Under the pieces are notes generated by a model. It worked only from the letters and a program-made list of their open reading frames with translations. It did no database searches and was not told the origin of the DNA. The position numbers and the translations under genes were made by a program. From Flavobacteriales bacterium (GTDB taxonomy: Bacteria > Bacteroidota > Bacteroidia > Flavobacteriales_F > PHOS-HE28), in NCBI GenBank assembly GCA_016715895.1, contig JADJXH010000004.1, forward strand, positions 496,001 to 560,000: DNA of 64,000 nucleotides. Reading direction: 5' to 3'. Shown here piece by piece: positions 59,938 through 64,000 of this stretch (positions are counted from its first letter, which is position 1; every line of letters starts with the position of its first letter).

Positions 59938-60263
59938 ACGAGGTGGTGAGCGCGATCCGGCTGGTGCCCCTGGAGCATTATGTGATGCTCAGCTTCGCGC
60001 TGTTCAGCATCGGCCTCACCGGCGTGCTGTTCCGGCGCAACACCATCATCATCCTCATGTGCCTGGAGCTGATGTTCAACAGCGTGAACCTGCTGCTGAC
60101 GGCCTTCAGCGCGCACCACAGCGACCCAGGCGGACAGGTGTTCGTCTTCTTCATCATGCTGGTCGCGGCGGCGGAGGTCACCGTAGGCCTGGCCGTGCTG
60201 GTGATGATGAAGCGGAACGTGGACAGCGTGGACATCGACCAACTCAACCGCCTGCGATGGTGA
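59934..60263 (+). CDS. nuoK: NADH-quinone oxidoreductase subunit K
   Basis: The 109-residue three-helix subunit has the conserved MCLELMFNSVNLLL motif with its membrane glutamate, and VAAAEVTVGLAV. Overlaps nuoL by seven bases. Confidence 0.97.
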   Translation: MNEVVSAIRLVPLEHYVMLSFALFSIGLTGVLFRRNTIIILMCLELMFNSVNLLLTAFSAHHSDPGGQVFVFFIMLVAAAEVTVGLAVLVMMKRNVDSVDIDQLNRLRW

Positions 60264-62149
60264 GCGCCCAGCTGCTGGCCCCCCTGGTGCCCGCCCTGCC
60301 GCTGGCGGGTGCGGTGCTGATCGCCGCGCTGCGCCGCCGCCTGAGCGGCCACACCGCAGGGATGCTGGCCACCGCGCTCATCGGCGGCTCCTTCCTGTGC
60401 AGCGTGCTGCTCTTCCTGGGCTTCGACCCGGCCGGCGGCGCGCAGGTGGCCCACCTCTTCGACTGGATCCGGGTGGCCGACATGCGCATCGGCCTCGCCT
60501 TCCAGGTGGACGCCCTGAGCCTGACCATGATGCTGATCGTGACGGGCGTGGGCACGCTGATCCACCTCTACAGCATCGGCTACATGCACGACGATCCGCG
60601 GCAGAGCACCTTCTTCGCCCTGCTGAACCTGTTCACCTTCGCCATGCTGCTGCTGGTGATGGGGGCCAACTACGCGGTCACCTTCATCGGCTGGGAGGGC
60701 GTGGGCCTGTGCAGCTACCTGCTGATCGGCTTCTGGTACACCAACCCCGCCTACAACTACGCCGCGCGCAAGGCCTTCGTGATGAACCGCATCGGCGACG
60801 TGGGCTTCGTGCTCGGCCTGGCGCTGGTGTTCCAGGTGTTCGGCACGCTGGACTACACCGCAGTGATGGAGCGGGCGGACGGCTTCGCCACGGGCGCCCC
60901 GGCGATCACGGCCATCACCCTGCTGCTCTTCGTGGGCGCCATCGGCAAGAGCGCCCAGCTGCCGCTGTTCACCTGGCTGCCGGACGCGATGGCGGGCCCC
61001 ACGCCCGTGAGCGCGCTGATCCACGCCGCCACCATGGTCACGGCCGGCATCTTCCTGCTGGTGCGCAGCAGCGCGTTGTTCGTGCTGGCGCCGCTCACGC
61101 AGGACGTGGTGCTGGTCACCGGCCTGGTGACCGCCCTCTGCGCCGCCACCATCGGGGTGTTCCAGAACGACATCAAGAAGGTGCTCGCCTACTCCACCGT
61201 GAGCCAGCTGGGCTACATGTTCGTGGCACTGGGCCTGGGGGCCTTCAGTGCGGGCCTCTTCCATGTCACCACGCACGCCTTCTTCAAGGCGCTGCTCTTC
61301 CTGGGCGCCGGCAGCGTGATCCACGCGCTGGGGGGTGAGCAGGACATCCGGCGGATGGGCGGCCTGCGTAGCAGCACACCCGCCACCTACCGCACCTTCC
61401 TGGTGGGCACGCTGGCCATCGCGGGCATCTTCCCCCTCAGCGGCTTCTTCAGCAAGGACGCCATCCTGGCCCATGCCTACCAGTACAGCCCCTGGATCTA
61501 TGCGCTGCTGGTGGCGGGCGCGGTGCTCACCACCTACTACATGTTCCGCCTGCTCTTCCTGGTCTTCTTCGGCAGCTACCGGGGCCAGGCCCATCCGCAC
61601 GAGAGCCCTGCGGTGATGACCGCGCCCCTGTGGGTGCTGGCCGTGCTGAGCGTGGTGGGAGGCGCGCTGAACCTGCCGCACGTCTTCGGCGGGCAAGAGC
61701 CGATGAAGCACTTCCTGGCCACCGCCGCGTCCGGCGTGGGCCTTGAGCAGCTGCACCTGAGCGCTCTGCTGGAGTGGTCGCTCATGGGCTTCAGCACGGC
61801 GGTGGTGCTGCTCACCATCTGGATCGCCTACGGCCGCTTCGCGAAAAAGGCCACCCTGGACCCCGAGGCCGACGCCCTGCCCGTGCCCCAGCGCTGGGCC
61901 GCGCGCAAGTGGTACCTGGACGAGCTGTACGAGCGCCTGTTCGAGAAGCCTTACGGCTGGCTGAGCACCAACCTCTCCGCCCTGCTCGAGCAGCGGGTGA
62001 TGCAGCCATTGATGGTGGGCGTGGGCACCACCACCGAACGCCTGGGCGACCTGCTGCGGCGCGCGCAGACCGGCAACATGAGCACCTACCTGTTCGCCAT
62101 GGTGGCGGGCCTCCTGATCTTCCTGTTCCTCACCCTCAACGGCCTGTGA
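60257..62149 (+). CDS. nuoL: NADH-quinone oxidoreductase subunit L
   Basis: The 630-residue antiporter-like subunit has the proton-channel helices (FIGWEGVGLCSYLLIGFWY, LFTWLPDAMAGPTPVSALIHAATMVTAG, FSKDAILAHAY) and a long C-terminal amphipathic part. ATG 60257 overlaps nuoK; GTG 60260 is equivalent. nuoM overlaps by one base. Confidence 0.97.
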   Translation: MVSAQLLAPLVPALPLAGAVLIAALRRRLSGHTAGMLATALIGGSFLCSVLLFLGFDPAGGAQVAHLFDWIRVADMRIGLAFQVDALSLTMMLIVTGVGTLIHLYSIGYMHDDPRQSTFFALLNLFTFAMLLLVMGANYAVTFIGWEGVGLCSYLLIGFWYTNPAYNYAARKAFVMNRIGDVGFVLGLALVFQVFGTLDYTAVMERADGFATGAPAITAITLLLFVGAIGKSAQLPLFTWLPDAMAGPTPVSALIHAATMVTAGIFLLVRSSALFVLAPLTQDVVLVTGLVTALCAATIGVFQNDIKKVLAYSTVSQLGYMFVALGLGAFSAGLFHVTTHAFFKALLFLGAGSVIHALGGEQDIRRMGGLRSSTPATYRTFLVGTLAIAGIFPLSGFFSKDAILAHAYQYSPWIYALLVAGAVLTTYYMFRLLFLVFFGSYRGQAHPHESPAVMTAPLWVLAVLSVVGGALNLPHVFGGQEPMKHFLATAASGVGLEQLHLSALLEWSLMGFSTAVVLLTIWIAYGRFAKKATLDPEADALPVPQRWAARKWYLDELYERLFEKPYGWLSTNLSALLEQRVMQPLMVGVGTTTERLGDLLRRAQTGNMSTYLFAMVAGLLIFLFLTLNGL

Positions 62150-63597
62150 TGCTGCTCGCCGCGCTGCTGCTGCTCCCCTTCGCCACCGCCACCCTGCTGC
62201 TGGTGGCGCGCCCCGAAGCGCAGGCGCGCCTGCTGGCCATGGCCAGCACGCTGGTGACGGCCGTGGTGGTGCTGCTCCTGTGGGCGGGCTACGCCGGCTC
62301 CGCCATCACCGTGGTGGACCGCGACTGGGTGCCCGCGATCGGCCTGCGGCTGGTGCTGGGCTACGATGGCATCGCCCTGCTGATGCTGGTGCTCACCGGC
62401 CTCATCTTCCCCTTCATCATCGGGGCGGGCTTCAAGCAGCAGCACGACCGCCCCGCCACGGTGAACGCCCTGCTGCTCTACGCACAGAGCTTCCTCTTCG
62501 GGGTGTTCGCCGCGCAGAACGCCTTCCTCTTCTACATCTTCTACGAGCTGGCGCTGGTGCCTGTGTTCTTCCTGCTGCTCTTCTGGGGCGGTGAGCAGCG
62601 CCGGGCCGTCACGATGCGCTTCTTCATCTACACCCTGCTGGGCGGCCTCAGCCTGCTGTTCGGCCTGGCGTGGTGCGTGCTGCAGACGCCGGCGCCGTAC
62701 AGCGCCGACTTCACGGCCCTGCACGCGCTGCGACTGGGGAGCGAGGTGCAGGTGTGGCTCTTCTGGGCGCTCTTCCTGGCCTTCGCCATCAAGCTGCCCA
62801 TCTTCCCCTTCCACAGCTGGCAGCCGGACACCTACACGGTGGCACCGCTGCAGGGCACCATGGTGTTGGGCGGCGTGATGCTGAAGATGGGCCTGTACGG
62901 GATCCTGCGCTTCGTGATGCCGATCGTCCCCGAGGGCGTGGTGTTCTGGCGCGACCTGGTGATCGGGCTCAGCCTGGCGGGCGCCCTGTACGCCGGGGCC
63001 ATCGCCTTCCGCCAGCGCGACCTGAAGCGGTTGGTGGCCTGGAGCTCCCTGAGCCACGTGGGCCTGCTGTGCGCCGGGCTCTTCGCCTTGAACAGCTACG
63101 GGGTGAGCGGTGCGTTCTACCAGGCCTTCGCCCATGCGGTGCTGCTGGTGGGCCTGCTGTACCTGGTGGGCGCCATCCACGCCCGCACCGGCACCCACGA
63201 CCTGGGCGCCATGGGCGGCCTCAAGCTCCGCACCCCGCGCCTGGCCGCGCTCTTCCTGCTGGTGCTGGTGAACGCCGTGGCCCTGCCCCTCACCCAGAGC
63301 TTCGTGGGCGAGTGGCTCATGTTCAACGGCCTCTGGCAGCACAACGGCTGGATGGCCTTCGCGGCCGCCTGCACCATCGTGCTGGGCGCCATCTACATGC
63401 TGTGGGCCTACCAGCGCGTGATGCTGGGCCCCGACAGCGGGGGCCCCGCCGTGGCGGACGCCGACCAGGACGACCACCTCTACCTGGTGCCGCTCATCGC
63501 GATCAGCCTGTTCCTGGGCGTATACCCGGGCCCGGTGCTGGACCTGCTGGAGGCCCCCGTGCAACTGATGCTCAACACCCTCACCGCCCTGAACTGA
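62149..63597 (+). CDS. nuoM: NADH-quinone oxidoreductase subunit M
   Basis: The 482-residue antiporter-like subunit has FYIFYELALVPVFFLLLFWGG, FPFHSWQPDTYTVAPLQGTMVLGGVMLKMGLYG and AWSSLSHVGLL, the usual NuoM helices. ATG 62149 overlaps the nuoL stop by one base. Confidence 0.97.
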   Translation: MLLAALLLLPFATATLLLVARPEAQARLLAMASTLVTAVVVLLLWAGYAGSAITVVDRDWVPAIGLRLVLGYDGIALLMLVLTGLIFPFIIGAGFKQQHDRPATVNALLLYAQSFLFGVFAAQNAFLFYIFYELALVPVFFLLLFWGGEQRRAVTMRFFIYTLLGGLSLLFGLAWCVLQTPAPYSADFTALHALRLGSEVQVWLFWALFLAFAIKLPIFPFHSWQPDTYTVAPLQGTMVLGGVMLKMGLYGILRFVMPIVPEGVVFWRDLVIGLSLAGALYAGAIAFRQRDLKRLVAWSSLSHVGLLCAGLFALNSYGVSGAFYQAFAHAVLLVGLLYLVGAIHARTGTHDLGAMGGLKLRTPRLAALFLLVLVNAVALPLTQSFVGEWLMFNGLWQHNGWMAFAAACTIVLGAIYMLWAYQRVMLGPDSGGPAVADADQDDHLYLVPLIAISLFLGVYPGPVLDLLEAPVQLMLNTLTALN

Positions 63598-63598
63598 G

Positions 63599-64000
63599 AT
63601 GAGCGCGCTGATCCTGACCTCGGTGCTGGGCGTGCTGCTGCTCTACCTCGGCGTGTTCGGCAACAAGCGGCTGCTGGCCCCGGTGGCCGTGCTGGGCCTG
63701 CTGGGCGCCATCGCCCTGATGGCCTCCGGCTGGTACATGGACGTCGCCTTCTTCGCGGACATGGTGCGCTTCGACGGCACGGCCACGGCCTTCAACATGG
63801 GCCTCACCGGCCTCACCATCCTCCTCTTCCTCTTCGGCGTGGACTACTACGCCCGGATGGAGCGTGATGTGGCGGAGCACTATGCTTTGATGGTCTTCTC
63901 GCTCGTGGGCGCCTACCTGCTCACGAGCTACACCAACCTGCTGGTGCTCTTCCTGGGCATCGAGGTGCTCAGCATCCCGCTCTACATCCTGGCCGGCGGC
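63599..64000 (+). CDS. nuoN: NADH-quinone oxidoreductase subunit N, N-terminal part (cut by window end)
   Basis: The visible 134 residues begin MSALILTSVLGVLLLY and include YALMVFSLVGAYLLTSYTNLLVLFLGIEVLSIPLYILAG, the NuoN signature. ATG 63599 is one base after the nuoM stop. The gene runs on beyond base 64000. Confidence 0.95.
   Translation, partial: MSALILTSVLGVLLLYLGVFGNKRLLAPVAVLGLLGAIALMASGWYMDVAFFADMVRFDGTATAFNMGLTGLTILLFLFGVDYYARMERDVAEHYALMVFSLVGAYLLTSYTNLLVLFLGIEVLSIPLYILAGG

Overview
The window is a GC-rich stretch of a Bacteroidota chromosome, probably a high-GC member of Flavobacteriales. Four things point there. Three secreted proteins end in type IX secretion (T9SS) sorting domains, and a PorW/SprE-type T9SS lipoprotein is encoded nearby. 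Bacteroidota-style -7 boxes (TAnnTTTG and variants) precede many genes, while Shine-Dalgarno sequences are largely absent. The ATP synthase operon lacks beta and epsilon. NuoG is the short form, fused to nothing. The assignment to a lineage is inference; no rRNA or tRNA gene is visible.

Layout. 1-4.7 kb: minus-strand genes for a partial FAD oxidoreductase, a receiver-only response regulator, rseP and dxr, then a DUF2059 protein and a Sua5-type tRNA-modification enzyme. 4.8-12.7 kb: a membrane protein, a large sortilin/VPS10-like beta-propeller protein, a GH3-like adenylase, an M23 protein and a GT39-type glycosyltransferase. 12.7-21.7 kb: porW, a bactofilin and atpZ-B-E-F-H-A-G. 21.8-29.5 kb: two T9SS cargo proteins, a 1201-residue NtrY-like histidine kinase and an enoyl-CoA hydratase. 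29.5-34 kb: a small accessory patch with an AT-rich orphan gene, a ParD-like antitoxin without toxin, a flippase, a HicB-like protein without HicA and a third T9SS cargo. 34-41.3 kb: dut, a sugar nucleotidyltransferase, a TPR lipoprotein, a DUF4292 lipoprotein, an EnvC-like factor, tatA and gatA. 41.3-46.1 kb: the lipid cluster DUF177-rpmF-plsX-fabH-accB-accC. 46.1-51.4 kb: a beta-barrel protein, a second GT39-type enzyme, nucleotidyltransferase/toxin-antitoxin-like genes and dxs. 51.5-64 kb: nuoA to nuoN (complex I; nuoN cut by the window end).

The genes are mostly housekeeping: isoprenoid synthesis (dxr, dxs), fatty-acid initiation (plsX, fabH, accBC), energy conversion (ATP synthase, complex I) and envelope biogenesis (RseP, PorW, Tat, M23 factors, flippase).

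The unusual layer sits on top of this. Two families of palindromic intergenic repeats are inserted inside essential operons. One is a GAGT-heptad palindrome, at atpA/atpG and nuoE/nuoF. The other has octad-type inverted termini beginning CCGCA. It appears once as a 101-bp non-coding element between accB and accC, and once as a 461-bp element that carries a GxxExxY-family PD-(D/E)XK nuclease gene between nuoD and nuoE. Together these look like a nuclease-bearing element and its non-autonomous derivative. A second event is a partial duplication of the dxs 3' end flanking an MNT nucleotidyltransferase whose HEPN partner seems truncated. Many -7 boxes lie only 4-8 nt upstream of start codons, which suggests leaderless or nearly leaderless mRNAs.
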